Part shown: positions 29,630 through 38,639 of the stretch, one piece after another
Layout of the letters: the number at the start of each line of letters is the position of its first letter
Position numbering within the stretch: position 1 is the stretch's first letter
Assembly (NCBI GenBank): GCA_903876765.1
Contig: CAIRBH010000003.1
Location: forward strand, 20,921-84,920
Direction of reading: 5' to 3'
Length of the DNA stretch: 64,000 nt
From: an uncultured Pseudomonadota bacterium
Lineage (GTDB): Bacteria; Pseudomonadota; Gammaproteobacteria; Burkholderiales; Methylophilaceae
Notes under the pieces: model-generated
What the model saw: only the letters and a program-made list of their open reading frames with translations
Databases searched by the model: none
Told to the model about the DNA's origin: nothing
Made by a program: the position numbers and the translations under genes

Positions 29630-31092
29630 GCTAAAGCCCCCATCGCGTGGCTGACTGAATATTGTGCAAGTGCGCTTTGTGCAATTAACGCATCATCAAA
29701 AGGGTATTTAACTCCAGCAATTTCTTGATAATTTTCATGGCCTTTACCTGCTAACAACACAATATCGCCCAATTTGGCCGATAACACGGCTTTGTTGATG
29801 GCAAGCGCGCGGTCGATTTCAACTTCATAGCTCACTGTCATGCCTTGAATCACATCATCAATAATCTTGGCTGGGTCTTCGTTGCGCGGGTTATCTGAGG
29901 TAACAATGACTTTATCGGCCAACTGACTAGCAACACTAGCCATCAGCGGCCGTTTGCCTGCATCACGATTACCACCGCAACCAAATACGCAGATCAACTG
30001 GCCTTGCACTTGTTCGCGCAGCGTGCTGAGTACTTTTTCCAAGGCATCTGGCGTATGCGCATAATCAACCAGCACCAGTGGCAAATTTGCACCGCCCAAT
30101 TGCTGCATGCGGCCGACCACTGCTTTAATTTTGGCTATGGCCGCTATCGCATCTGCTAGGCTGATATTTAGCGCTAGTAGCGTAGCTAACACCGCCAATA
30201 GGTTATAAGCATTAAAGCGTCCCAATACTGGTGCCGATAATAGGGCCGCGCCTTGCGGCGTATTGACCTGCATAGACAACCCTGCATCATGTAATTGCAA
30301 GTTACTTGCACTGATATCTAGCTGTCTGGCTGGGTCAGTGGCAAACCCGTAAGACAAATATGACTGCTGCTGGGCTAGTCGCATATTGATGAGCTCGCGC
30401 CCAAAATCATCATCCGCATTGACTATGCAAGTTTGCAAGCCATCCCACATAAATAATTTTTGTTTGGCGGCAGCATAAGCTTGCATATTGCCGTGATAAT
30501 CTAAGTGATCACGGCTTAAATTGGTCAATACCGCTACATCAAACTCAACACCATTCACACGGCCTTGGTCTAAGCCATGAGATGACACTTCCATCACCAC
30601 CGCCGTAGCTTGCTGGGCGACATAATCTGCCAACATGGCTTGTAATAATAGGGCATCAGGCGTGGTATTGACTGCGGCTGTTTGCGCCGCTAAAAAACCA
30701 TTGCCTAGCGTGCCAAGAACTGCTGTTTTTTGGCCTAGTGAAGTTAAACACTGCGCCAGCCATTGGCTAACCGAGGTCTTGCCGTTGGTACCAGTGACGC
30801 CTATCATTTTCAATTGACTAGATGGGTAGTGATAAAACTCTGCGGCTAATTGGCCTACTTGCTGTTTTAAGTCTGCAACAGCAAGATTTTTTACCTGCCA
30901 ATCGCTACGCCAAGTAAATTCATGGTCATCCCACAATATAGCTGTGGCGCCCGCTTCAATCGCCTCTGGAATAAAATCACGGCCATCAACACTAGCGCCA
31001 GGATAAGCCAAGAAAACTCCGCCCGCACTGACTTGACGGCTATCTGCCGTAATAGCGCTGAATGTTTGATTGAGGGCGCTTAGTATGCTCAT
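29626..31092 (-). CDS. murE: UDP-MurNAc-L-Ala-D-Glu-meso-diaminopimelate ligase
   Basis: A 488-residue Mur ligase. ITADSRQVSAGGVFLAYPGASVDGRDFIPEAIEAGATAILW starts the protein; MIGVTGTNGKTSVSQWLAQCL is the P-loop. IVTSDNPRNEDPAKIIDDVIQGM contains DNPR, the motif that selects meso-DAP over lysine, so the wall is of the DAP type. It adds the third stem residue. Its ends overlap ftsI and murF by 4 bp each. Confidence 0.97.
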   Translation of the reverse strand: MSILSALNQTFSAITADSRQVSAGGVFLAYPGASVDGRDFIPEAIEAGATAILWDDHEFTWRSDWQVKNLAVADLKQQVGQLAAEFYHYPSSQLKMIGVTGTNGKTSVSQWLAQCLTSLGQKTAVLGTLGNGFLAAQTAAVNTTPDALLLQAMLADYVAQQATAVVMEVSSHGLDQGRVNGVEFDVAVLTNLSRDHLDYHGNMQAYAAAKQKLFMWDGLQTCIVNADDDFGRELINMRLAQQQSYLSYGFATDPARQLDISASNLQLHDAGLSMQVNTPQGAALLSAPVLGRFNAYNLLAVLATLLALNISLADAIAAIAKIKAVVGRMQQLGGANLPLVLVDYAHTPDALEKVLSTLREQVQGQLICVFGCGGNRDAGKRPLMASVASQLADKVIVTSDNPRNEDPAKIIDDVIQGMTVSYEVEIDRALAINKAVLSAKLGDIVLLAGKGHENYQEIAGVKYPFDDALIAQSALAQYSVSHAMGALA

Positions 31093-32849
31093 ATACCCTC
31101 TTTCACGTCTTCGTCATTACCTTGCAGCACCACATTATTATTTGGTGCATCTTGCGGTACAGCAAATAAACGTAAGGTATCGGCCATAATGTTACTAAAT
31201 ACTGGTGCTGCCACCGTGCCGCCATAATAAGCGCCATTACTTGGCTCATCTATCATCACCGCTACGATAAATCTGGGGTTAGAGGCTGGGGCCATGCCAA
31301 CAAATGAAGCAACATATTTGTCTTTGACATAGCCATGACCACCCAATTTATGCGCTGTGCCTGTTTTGCCCGCCACTCGATAACCCAATACCTGCGCTTT
31401 AAGAGCGGTACCCCCTGGTTGCACCACCATCTCTAGCATATCTTTTACATGATTAGCCGTTGCCGCAGAAAACACTTGCTGGCCCACTGGCAGCTCATGA
31501 ATTTTTAACAATGAAATCGGCCGCAATTCACCCTCGTTGGCAAATACGGTATATAGCCTAGCCATTTGCAGCAAAGTGACGCTAATACCGTGCCCAAATG
31601 ACATCGTCGCCATTTCAATAGGGCGCCAGCCCTGATAAGGGCGTAATTTACCTGAGGCTTCGCCAGGAAAACCTATGCCCTCAGCGTGCCCCAAACCTAA
31701 TTGGTTATAGGTGTTCCACATAAATTGTTTGTCTAGGGTGAGTGCGATTTTAGAAGCGCCTACATTAGAAGATTTTTGTATTACCTCAGCCACGCTTAAC
31801 AAACCCTGCGGATGACTGTCATGTATGGTGGCAGGACCAATCTTTAAGGTGCCTGGCGCGGTCTGAATTTTAGTGTCTGCGGTGTATTGACCAGACTCCA
31901 GCGCCGCAGCTGCGGTAACTGGCTTTAAGGTGGAACCTGGCTCATAGTTATCAATAACCGCGCGATTACGTGTTTTACCTTGTATATTCACCGGGTTATT
32001 CGGGTTGTAGGTTGGCACATTGGCCATGGCCAGCACCTCGCCAGTTTTGGCATCCAGCACAACCACTGCGCCTGCGATGGCCTTGTTAAATTCTACTGCT
32101 TTGACTAATTCACGATGCGCCAGATACTGAATTCTAAGATCTAAGGACAGCGCCACATCGTGGCCATCTTGCGGCAATACCACTGCTTGAAGATCTTCAA
32201 TAATATGGCCTGATCTATCTTTAATAACACTGCGACTGCCATCTTTGCCAGATAGACCAGTATTCATGGCTAGCTCAAAGCCCTCTAAGCCTTTATCGCC
32301 CGCACCCTTATCACCTGGCCCAGTAAAGCCCACCATGTGCGCCGCAACGTCGCCAGCGGGATAATAGCGCTTGTATTCGCGCTGCAAATCAATTCCAGAC
32401 ACGCCTAACTTCATTACCTTAGCCGCCAATTCTGGAGAAATTCGACGTTTTAAATAGACAAATTCACGCTCACTGCTGGCCAATTTTTGCTTAACTGCAT
32501 CTTCTTTTAAATTTAACAACATGGCCAATTGCTTAGTTTGTGTGTCATTAATTTCTACATCAGGCGGGCTCGCCCAAACCGATTCAACTGGCGAGCTAAT
32601 GGCTAATAGTTCGCCATGCCTATCGGTAATCTTGCCGCGTTGTGAGGTTAAAACCATGTTGCGGGTGTAACGTGCATTACCTTTATTTTGGTAAAACTTT
32701 TTATGAATACCCTGCAAGTAAACCGCACGGCCTAGCAATGCAGCAAAGCCCAGCAAAACCAATACCAATAACAAGCGACGACGCCATGCTGGCAGCTTTA
32801 CCACCACAGGCGTATGAACAGGCGTTCTAATTGGCATGCGTATTGCCAT
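31089..32849 (-). CDS. ftsI: Septal peptidoglycan transpeptidase FtsI (PBP3)
   Basis: A 586-residue class B PBP. One membrane anchor lies near residues 25-43 (LLLVLVLLGFAALLGRAVYL), then the pedestal domain. The catalytic motifs are STLK in YEPGSTLKPVTAA, SSN in VIQKSSNVGASKIA and KTG in YRVAGKTGTAHKLGGHGYV. It cross-links septal wall with FtsW. Length is normal. It overlaps ftsL by one base and murE by 4 bp. Confidence 0.97.
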   Translation of the reverse strand: MAIRMPIRTPVHTPVVVKLPAWRRRLLLVLVLLGFAALLGRAVYLQGIHKKFYQNKGNARYTRNMVLTSQRGKITDRHGELLAISSPVESVWASPPDVEINDTQTKQLAMLLNLKEDAVKQKLASSEREFVYLKRRISPELAAKVMKLGVSGIDLQREYKRYYPAGDVAAHMVGFTGPGDKGAGDKGLEGFELAMNTGLSGKDGSRSVIKDRSGHIIEDLQAVVLPQDGHDVALSLDLRIQYLAHRELVKAVEFNKAIAGAVVVLDAKTGEVLAMANVPTYNPNNPVNIQGKTRNRAVIDNYEPGSTLKPVTAAAALESGQYTADTKIQTAPGTLKIGPATIHDSHPQGLLSVAEVIQKSSNVGASKIALTLDKQFMWNTYNQLGLGHAEGIGFPGEASGKLRPYQGWRPIEMATMSFGHGISVTLLQMARLYTVFANEGELRPISLLKIHELPVGQQVFSAATANHVKDMLEMVVQPGGTALKAQVLGYRVAGKTGTAHKLGGHGYVKDKYVASFVGMAPASNPRFIVAVMIDEPSNGAYYGGTVAAPVFSNIMADTLRLFAVPQDAPNNNVVLQGNDEDVKEGI

Positions 32850-33184
32850 TAATCTGCCACCTTAGCTTGCGCTTGTTGCGGCGACTTAGCTTGTTCTGCC
32901 AGCCCGTTAGGCGCCCCGCTTTGATTGCTTGACACCACTTGCACACGCTTAGCATCGGGCACTTGCATCTGCATTTGTTGCGCGGCAATCTGTTCTATGC
33001 GCGAATGCATGGCCCATGTGCTTTGTTCTAGCTGCAATTGGCCATACTCTTGCTCTATCAGTTTTGCCGTCTGATTAGTCTGCTCAAGTTCAATATACAG
33101 ATTGCGCGCCTTATGCTGAGACTTCACTAGTCCTAGCGCAGAAAATATCAAAGCAAAAAACAAAATGAGATTAAGGCGCGTCAT
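32849..33184 (-). CDS. ftsL: Cell division protein FtsL
   Basis: A 111-residue bitopic protein: membrane helix near residues 3-20 ([18 protein letters not shown]), then a coiled-coil stretch ([57 protein letters not shown]). The [17 protein letters not shown] ending is the conserved FtsL part; a Gln/Ala-rich tail follows. It forms the FtsQLB complex. Start and end overlap rsmH by 4 bp and ftsI by 1 bp. Confidence 0.93.
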   Translation of the reverse strand: MTRLNLILFFALIFSALGLVKSQHKARNLYIELEQTNQTAKLIEQEYGQLQLEQSTWAMHSRIEQIAAQQMQMQVPDAKRVQVVSSNQSGAPNGLAEQAKSPQQAQAKVAD

Positions 33185-34248
33185 AGCACGTCCGTTCTTT
33201 GCGCCACTCTCAGCACAGCGCTGCGCGAACGTGGATTGGCTTTGATTTCGCCAGCACTGGGTTTAATGCTTTTACCCACCGCGATTAATTTTGGCTGCGG
33301 TAAATCTGCCGCGCGTACCGGAAAATTAGCAGGCAAATCATCGCGATTAGCTTGACTGCGGACAAATTGCTTGACGATGCGATCTTCTAATGAATGAAAG
33401 CTAATGACCGCCAAACGCCCTTGTGGCGCTAATAAGGCCAGACATTGCGGCATGGTTAGCGCAAGCTCCTCAAGCTCTTGATTGACGTAAATCCGTAAAG
33501 CTTGAAATGTGCGCGTGGCAGGGTTCTGCCCTGGCTCAAACCGCGTGACTGCGCCTGCCACGACCTTGGCAAGCTGCCCTGTAGTGGTGATGGCGCGCCC
33601 GTCATTGCGCTCCGCAATAAGCGCCCTTGCAATCTGCTTAGCAAACCGTTCTTCACCATAATTTTTTATAACCTCCGCTAGTTGCTGCTCTGTTGTAGCC
33701 GCAATAAATTCTGCCGCCGTTTGCCCACTACTTTGATCCATACGCATGTCTAATGGCGCGTCATACCTAAAGCTAAAACCACGACTGGGCTCATCAATTT
33801 GTGGTGACGAAATGCCCAAATCCAGCAAAATACCGTCTACTTTGCTAATACCCAGCCGAGCCAATCTAGCTTGCATCCCAGCAAAATGGCTATGCAGCAT
33901 AGTAAAGCGCGGGTCGTGGATATGTTTGCCAGCTTCTATCGCTTTTAAATCTCTATCAAAGGCCAGCAGGCGACCTTTGCTACCTAGCTTCTCTAATATT
34001 TTTCTTGAATGTCCACCACGACCAAAGGTGCCATCAACATAAACGCCATCAGGCTTAATCTCCAAGGCCTGCACAGCCTCATCCAGCAACACCGTAATAT
34101 GGGCGTCTGTGGTTGATGCTGCGGGTAAAGTTGAATTGAGTACAGGCAATGCTAATGATGACTTTTCTAAAATTACAGCGCCTGTTGCTGACGCTTTATT
34201 TGAAGACAATGAGGCTTGATTGGGCGCGCTGCTCACGCCCTTAATCAC
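33181..34248 (-). CDS. rsmH: 16S rRNA (cytosine1402-N4)-methyltransferase
   Basis: A 355-residue SAM methyltransferase. [40 protein letters not shown] is the conserved start of the family, [31 protein letters not shown] the SAM/target region, and [19 protein letters not shown] near the end. Most RsmH proteins start within about ten residues of the HTTVLL stretch. This one has about 45 extra residues rich in Ser, Ala and Thr, with no internal Met to use. The ATG overlaps the mraZ stop by 4 bp. It methylates C1402 of 16S rRNA. Confidence 0.95.
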   Translation of the reverse strand: MIKGVSSAPNQASLSSNKASATGAVILEKSSLALPVLNSTLPAASTTDAHITVLLDEAVQALEIKPDGVYVDGTFGRGGHSRKILEKLGSKGRLLAFDRDLKAIEAGKHIHDPRFTMLHSHFAGMQARLARLGISKVDGILLDLGISSPQIDEPSRGFSFRYDAPLDMRMDQSSGQTAAEFIAATTEQQLAEVIKNYGEERFAKQIARALIAERNDGRAITTTGQLAKVVAGAVTRFEPGQNPATRTFQALRIYVNQELEELALTMPQCLALLAPQGRLAVISFHSLEDRIVKQFVRSQANRDDLPANFPVRAADLPQPKLIAVGKSIKPSAGEIKANPRSRSAVLRVAQRTDVL

Positions 34249-34691
34249 AGCGAGAAGCCCTCTAATTCTGCTGGCATGGCTAAATCATTGCCCTCCAGCA
34301 CTTGTGCTAATTGTTGACGCCAAGCAGCCATATCCCATAATTCAAAATGACTACCTTGCCCGACCAACATTACCGCTTTATCTAACCCAGCAAATTCACG
34401 CAATACTGGCGATATCAAAATACGCCCAGCACCATCTAACACAATGTCTTCGGCAAAACCCACCAACAGCCGCTGCAATGCGCTAGATTGCTTATCAAAG
34501 GACGATAACGCCATCATCTTAGTCTGAATTGGCTCCCAAGCCGCTTGCGGATACAACAACAAACAGCGATGCGGATGGGCAGTCAATACTAAATTGCCAG
34601 CACACTCAAGCTGCAAGGCCTCTCTGTGCTTGGTCGGCACCGCGAGTCTATTTTTTGCATCTAAATTTAATGAGGTTGCACCGCGAAACAT
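34245..34691 (-). CDS. mraZ: Transcriptional regulator MraZ
   Basis: A 148-residue protein with two SpoVT/AbrB-like MraZ repeats: [26 protein letters not shown]...[20 protein letters not shown] and [44 protein letters not shown]. It is the first gene of the dcw cluster and, by family knowledge, represses it by binding repeated TGGG boxes; three such boxes lie upstream at 34868-34892. Length is normal. The leader between boxes and start is about 180 bases. Confidence 0.96.
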   Translation of the reverse strand: MFRGATSLNLDAKNRLAVPTKHREALQLECAGNLVLTAHPHRCLLLYPQAAWEPIQTKMMALSSFDKQSSALQRLLVGFAEDIVLDGAGRILISPVLREFAGLDKAVMLVGQGSHFELWDMAAWRQQLAQVLEGNDLAMPAELEGFSL

Positions 34692-34767
34692 TTTGTTTTT
34701 ATTTTTCCTAAATCTGATAATTTTTTAAATCAACGCAGCCTTAATATGAAGGCGGCAAAATAAAATA

Positions 34768-34872
34768 GTGGGGAATTATTCCATTAAGCTTAGGCTAGCA
34801 ACCCTTAGTAGCAAGCAAATCAGCGTTTGAAGATCAATTTTCAACATCACCGCTTAAAGCATAATTCCCCAC
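34768..34872 (-). promoter_or_regulatory. Long inverted repeat in the mraZ leader, possible leader hairpin/attenuator
   Basis: GTGGGGAATTAT (34768-34779) is perfectly inverted at 34861-34872. Further in, TTAAGC pairs with GCTTAA, so arms of 12 plus 6 bp close a loop of about 60 bases. On the transcribed strand the second arm is followed by TATTTTATTTT, somewhat like an attenuator. The upstream arm contains the third MraZ box, so operator and RNA arm share bases. Regulatory function is inference. Confidence 0.5.
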
Positions 34873-34892
34873 AAAAACCCACTAATTCCCAC
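34868..34892 (-). promoter_or_regulatory. MraZ operator: three GTGGG boxes with 10-bp spacing
   Basis: On the minus strand the sequence reads GTGGGAATTAGTGGGTTTTT followed by GTGGG: three GTGGG boxes spaced every 10 bp. This is the known MraZ binding arrangement (TGGG-type repeats separated by 5-6 bases). The boxes begin right after the predicted transcription start, so bound MraZ would block promoter clearance. Confidence 0.88.
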
Positions 34893-34900
34893 TAAGTTGA

Positions 34901-34929
34901 ACTATAGATAAAAAAAAAGGCCAATGCAA
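34901..34929 (-). promoter_or_regulatory. Predicted dcw (mraZ) promoter
   Basis: Minus-strand TTGCAT (34929-34924), 17 bases, then TATAGT (34906-34901) make a good sigma70 promoter. The start would be near 34894, immediately before the three MraZ boxes. It could drive the unit from mraZ to ftsZ. Confidence 0.7.
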
Positions 34930-35163
34930 GCCCTTTTTTACTATTTTCTCTTTATTTCTCAATGACTTAGCGCATTTTGCTGTCAAAAATAATATCGTTA
35001 TAAATTAATAACATACGAAATTATATGAATGTAAATTGTGAGGATAATGCTGAAAGCATTTGAATTGTAATTAACGGGGTCGAGGGGTGAAAATAAACAA
35101 GGCATTTAAATCATAAGCAACCGTAAAGGTCTTGCCCTATTGACTACCAGTCCTTGGCATCAC
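34930..35163. other. AT-rich intergenic stretch, no gene seen
   Basis: About 230 bases between the mraZ promoter and the hairpin series. I see no credible ORF or RNA gene. A small hairpin (AATGCTGAAAGCATT) and a TTGACA-like hexamer on the minus strand are present, but no fitting -10 box. Confidence 0.5.
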
Positions 35164-35281
35164 CACCAATCTAAAGCTACTGAAGCAGCAAGATTGGTGC
35201 GATAAGCCAATAAAGTGGCTAGTAAAGAGTGTGCCCGCAAGGGGCATTCCCACAGAATAATCTGCTAAAGCAGATTATTCT
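35164..35281. repeat. Series of stem-loops downstream of rnpB
   Basis: CACCAATCT/AGATTGGTG (35164-35172 with 35191-35199), AGCCA/TGGCT (about 35205-35220), GCCC/GGGC (about 35233-35245) and the 12-bp perfect AGAATAATCTGC/GCAGATTATTCT (35254-35281) follow one another. Several loops contain TAAAG. The last hairpin begins just beyond the mature 3' end of rnpB on the minus strand and may block exonucleases or end transcription, though no T-run follows it. Confidence 0.55.
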
Positions 35282-35290
35282 GAGTAAAAA

Positions 35291-35668
35291 GTGAAGCTGG
35301 CCGATAAGCCGGGTTCTGTAGGCTTTATTGCTAAAGCTGACAGTCATTCATCTAGGCGTATGATTACTCATACGCTCAAGCAACCTACCCGCTGGCAACG
35401 CGAGCCACGTCTATGCCAGCCTATTTGGTCTTGCTGCAGATGGAGGTTACCGCGTTTCACCGTAACTAAATACGCTCGTCTCTGTGGCCCTATTCCGCGC
35501 CTTATACCCAGTTACCTAGGCTTTCAACGTACGGCCGTTAGCCGTCATCCCGCTCTGTGCAGCCCGGACTTTCCTCCCTCACTTGAAGGAGACCGCAAGG
35601 GTCTTCCCCAATTTATCATGGCAATAAATTGCCAGATAAAGTGTGACGGCGACTGTCTAGCCAGCTTC
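35291..35668 (-). ncRNA. rnpB: RNase P RNA (class A)
   Basis: Read on the minus strand it begins GAAGCTGGCTAGACAGTCGCC and ends with CCCGGCTTATCGGCCAGCTTC; GAAGCTGGC and GCCAGCTTC form the P1 stem. The universally conserved GAGGAAAGTCCGGGCT lies about 80 bases in, and ACTGTCAGC with GATGAATGACTGTC near the 3' end matches bacterial type A. About 378 bases long. It is the catalytic RNA that trims tRNA 5' ends. A TAAAAT box six bases upstream of the 5' end fits its promoter. ORFs in the track over this region are spurious. Confidence 0.96.
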
Positions 35669-35707
35669 AAACGGATTTTACCACGTCGCATCATCAATCC
35701 CGTGAAA

Positions 35708-35914
35708 CATAATGGTTTTGACTTTAATTCCCCTGCTACCGCGCCGAGCAGCGCAACCATTATGGGAGTTTTCGGTAATCGGCTGTTTGAGCCCAAAGAT
35801 TTTATTGGGTGAGTTTCCGATTGCCACCCATAATGGCGAGCAGCACAGGAATCAAGCGGGAGGGGGTAGCCTTTTCTTTGGTTTCTTTCTTTTGGCTAAG
35901 CAAAAGAAAGAAAC
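35708..35914. repeat. Structured dispersed-repeat-like element
   Basis: Nested inverted repeats: CATAATGGTT (35708-35717) with AACCATTATG (35755-35764); CCATTATGGG (35757-35766) with CCCATAATGG (35827-35836); GGTAATCGG (35774-35782) with CCGATTGCC (35817-35825); and CCCAA/TTGGG inside. A further 14-bp perfect repeat, GTTTCTTTCTTTTG/CAAAAGAAAGAAAC, lies at 35881-35914 with a 6-base loop. The translated shadow FFLLAKQKKETR is like short spurious ORFs I recall from many betaproteobacterial genomes, which suggests a dispersed repeat family. Copy number cannot be tested here. Confidence 0.6.
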
Positions 35915-35952
35915 TCGCTAGTCGCGCACGAGCGGCTACTTACAAACTAAAT

Positions 35953-36624
35953 TCACCTTGTAACAAAATCCATAACCGGCTTACTTCCTCGCTCGGCATT
36001 ACCATGCAAAAATGCTGCAACAAGATTATCGAATGAATTATGACCACCTTTTCAAGCAGGTTGAATATGGTCTAGCGTTGCGCTAAATCTTGTAAATTGC
36101 TTTTAACAATAATGGCATTTGTACCCATCTCTTTCGAACACTTTATAGCGATTCTCTTGGAAGTTATAAAAATCTAGCTCTTTATGAAGATTGATACTTT
36201 CAACTTGAACAGACAAGGACTTTTCCATCAATGCCTTGCATCCTGCGATTTCATCAGGGATTGATACTTTGTAAAGCGTGCCATCTCTATTTGTATCACC
36301 TACTACAGAAATAACATTTTTTCAAAGGAATCGAGCATTTTCTTAATTACGCCATAACTTAAATCGTCAGATTTACCACTGGCCGACTTAGCAATAGCAC
36401 TCAAACCCCGCGTGCTTGCTCGAACAAATTATTCGCCAGTTTTAACAATAAACTGCTATTTCGTATGGTGTAAGAATTGGATGAAGAAAGTCAACTATTG
36501 CACTAATAATAGCTGGCAACTCTAAAGCATTGTAGTTTTTCGAAAATTGAAGAGCTTCAACGTTTTCAGTGTCGTTTTCAAGTTGGTCAAATAACACTCT
36601 TATTTGTTCTTTTTTTGCATTCAT
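35953..36624 (-). pseudogene. Decayed HNH endonuclease gene
   Basis: The 60-residue ORF at 36442-36624 is only the start. Following the three frames further gives LLKLANNLFEQARG, LSAIAKSASGKSDDLSYGVIKKMLDSFEKM, VVGDTNRDGTLYKVSIPDEI, then RYKVFERDGYKCHYC*KQFTRFSATLDHIQPA*KGGHNSFDNLVAA and NAERGSKPVMDFVTR. This is a recognisable HNH nuclease: CxxC, DHI and NxxN-like KGGHNSFDNL. At least two frameshifts and two in-frame stops occur, and the second Cys pair is lost (FLHGN where CLHCN is usual). It ends at a TGA at 35953-35955. Confidence 0.82.
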
Positions 36625-36667
36625 GCTTGAAATCCTTCTAAATTCCTAAAATAAAAAAACCTTTTCC

Positions 36668-37720
36668 TTAATTTTCTAGTTTCCACTCCACCATCTGCCC
36701 CGCCCTCAACGGCACCAATACATCCACCCCATCAAACGGCAAGCTTTCTGGCACTTTCCAGCTTTGTTTGACCAAAGTAAGCTGCTGTTGATTACGTGGC
36801 AAACCATAAAAATCTGCACCATAAAAACTCGCAAATCCTTCTAATTTATCTAGCGCATTAGCTGCATCAAACACTTCCGCATAAAGCTCCATCGCCGTAT
36901 GCGCTGTGTACATACCAGCACAGCCGCAAGCTGATTCCTTGCTATGTTTTGCATGTGGCGCGCTATCTGTGCCTAAGAAAAATTTAGGGTTGCCAGAAGT
37001 TGCCGCCTGCACTAAAGCTAGCCTATGCTCCTCACGCTTTAAAATGGGCAAGCAATAATGGTGTGGTTGTATGCCGCCTTTAAACATATCGTTGCGGTTC
37101 AGCAATAAGTGGTGCGCGGTAATAGTTGCCGCCAGATTGCTAGGTGCGTTGGTAACAAAATCTACCGCATCCTTAGTGGTGATATGCTCAAACACGACTT
37201 TTAACGCTGGGAATTTTTTCAAGAGCGGAATCATATGGCGTTCAATGAATACCCGCTCTCTATCAAACACATCAACATCACTATCGGTCACTTCAGCATG
37301 TACCAAGAGTGGCAGACCCAGCCTTTGCATGGCTTCTAGCGCTTTCGTACATTGATCTAAGTGGCTAACACCTGCATCACTATTGGTTGTAGCGCCTGCT
37401 GGATAAAGCTTAACGCCATGTATCAGGCCGCTAACCTTTGCTGTTTTAATCTCCTCAGCGCCAGTATTATCCGTGAGATATAAAGTCATCAGTGGCTCAA
37501 AATGCATGCCTTTAGGTAGCGCCGCTAAAATTCGTGCACGGTATTCAAGCGCCATTTCCGTAGATGTCACAGGTGGCCGCAGGTTAGGCATGACTATGGC
37601 TCGGGCAAATTGGCGGGCGCTATCAGGCAATACTGCTGCTAGCACCGCGCCATCTCTAAGGTGTAAATGCCAATCATCTGGACGAGTGATGGTAAGTGAG
37701 TTTATGGTATTCATGGGCAT
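36668..37720 (-). CDS. pyrC: Dihydroorotase
   Basis: A 350-residue class II dihydroorotase. [13 protein letters not shown] has the HxH zinc motif, [24 protein letters not shown] the substrate site, [19 protein letters not shown] the carboxylated Lys, LLVHAEVTD and [15 protein letters not shown] further His ligands, and [22 protein letters not shown] the catalytic Asp. It closes carbamoyl-aspartate to dihydroorotate in pyrimidine synthesis. rsmI ends only 6 bp upstream, so they are probably one unit. Confidence 0.97.
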   Translation of the reverse strand: MPMNTINSLTITRPDDWHLHLRDGAVLAAVLPDSARQFARAIVMPNLRPPVTSTEMALEYRARILAALPKGMHFEPLMTLYLTDNTGAEEIKTAKVSGLIHGVKLYPAGATTNSDAGVSHLDQCTKALEAMQRLGLPLLVHAEVTDSDVDVFDRERVFIERHMIPLLKKFPALKVVFEHITTKDAVDFVTNAPSNLAATITAHHLLLNRNDMFKGGIQPHHYCLPILKREEHRLALVQAATSGNPKFFLGTDSAPHAKHSKESACGCAGMYTAHTAMELYAEVFDAANALDKLEGFASFYGADFYGLPRNQQQLTLVKQSWKVPESLPFDGVDVLVPLRAGQMVEWKLEN

Positions 37721-37726
37721 AGGTGA

Positions 37727-38605
37727 CTATTCAAGTTGTTTTAACTGTAAGGCAAAATCGTACAATATGTTTTTCTTTTCATTGGTAATTTCTGCGGCCA
37801 ACTTCACCGCTTGCTTAAGCGGTAACTCAGCCAATAACAATTTTAATATGCGGATCACTTGCTCAGACAGCGCCGCTACTTCTTTTATAATCGCACTTTC
37901 AACCAGCAGCACAAATTCACCGCGCTGCTGATTAGCGTCGCTTTTCAACCAAGCTTCAGCGTCGCCCAAAGCACAGCTGTGTATGGTTTCAAAGGTTTTG
38001 GTAATTTCACGGGCAATGGTGATGCGCCTATCTGAGCCTAGTACTGTAGCCATATCAATAATGCTCTCTACAATACGGTGCGGCGCTTCATAAAATACCA
38101 ATGTCACGGTCTGTGCGCTTAAAATTGCTAGCGCCTTGCGCCTTGCTGCGCCACTGGCTGGCAAAAAGCCATGGAATAAAAAGCCATTTTGCGCGATCCC
38201 GCTGGCAGAAAGCGCCGCAATGACAGCGCTAGCACCAGGGATAGGTACTACTTTTATGCCCGCCCGCCTGACAAAATCAACCAGCACCGCGCCAGGATCG
38301 CTAATGCCCGGCGTCCCAGCATCAGTCACCAAGGCAATATGCTGCCCCACTTGCAGTTGTAAGAGTAATTTTTCGGCAGATTGCCGCTCATTATGCTCAT
38401 GTACTGCGATTAACTTTTTGCTGATGCCAAAGTGCGACAGCAAGCCCGAGGTATGCCGCGTATCCTCAGCCGCTATTGCATCCACCGCCTTTAAGGTTTC
38501 TATTGCGCGCAAGGTCATATCAGCTAAATTGCCTATTGGCGTTGCCACCACATATAATATACCGTCACTTTTTGCACCAGTATTGTGTAAACTGAATTCA
38601 TTCAT
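37727..38605 (-). CDS. rsmI: 16S rRNA (cytidine1402-2'-O)-methyltransferase
   Basis: A 292-residue tetrapyrrole-methylase-fold enzyme. GILYVVATPIGNLADMTLRAIETLKAVDAIAAEDTRHTSGLLSHFGI is the family start, VTDAGTPGISDPGAVLVDFVRRAGIKVVPIPGASAVIAALSASGI the SAM site, and FHGFLPASGAARRKALA follows. It methylates the same C1402 that RsmH (also in this window) modifies on the base. It is divergent from yraN with 34 bp between starts. Confidence 0.97.
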   Translation of the reverse strand: MNEFSLHNTGAKSDGILYVVATPIGNLADMTLRAIETLKAVDAIAAEDTRHTSGLLSHFGISKKLIAVHEHNERQSAEKLLLQLQVGQHIALVTDAGTPGISDPGAVLVDFVRRAGIKVVPIPGASAVIAALSASGIAQNGFLFHGFLPASGAARRKALAILSAQTVTLVFYEAPHRIVESIIDMATVLGSDRRITIAREITKTFETIHSCALGDAEAWLKSDANQQRGEFVLLVESAIIKEVAALSEQVIRILKLLLAELPLKQAVKLAAEITNEKKNILYDFALQLKQLE

Positions 38606-38639
38606 ATTGAAAGTTTAACGCCTAGCTGAGCTATCGCCT

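Noticed and set aside
13729-34691. Chance that the dcw cluster carries an inserted or novel gene
   Set aside because: Gene order mraZ to lpxC is the normal proteobacterial one, with tight overlaps and no unexplained ORF.
35291-35812. A 173-residue plus-strand ORF in the track
   Set aside because: It reads through the complement of rnpB and the structured repeat; the conserved RNA explains the sequence.
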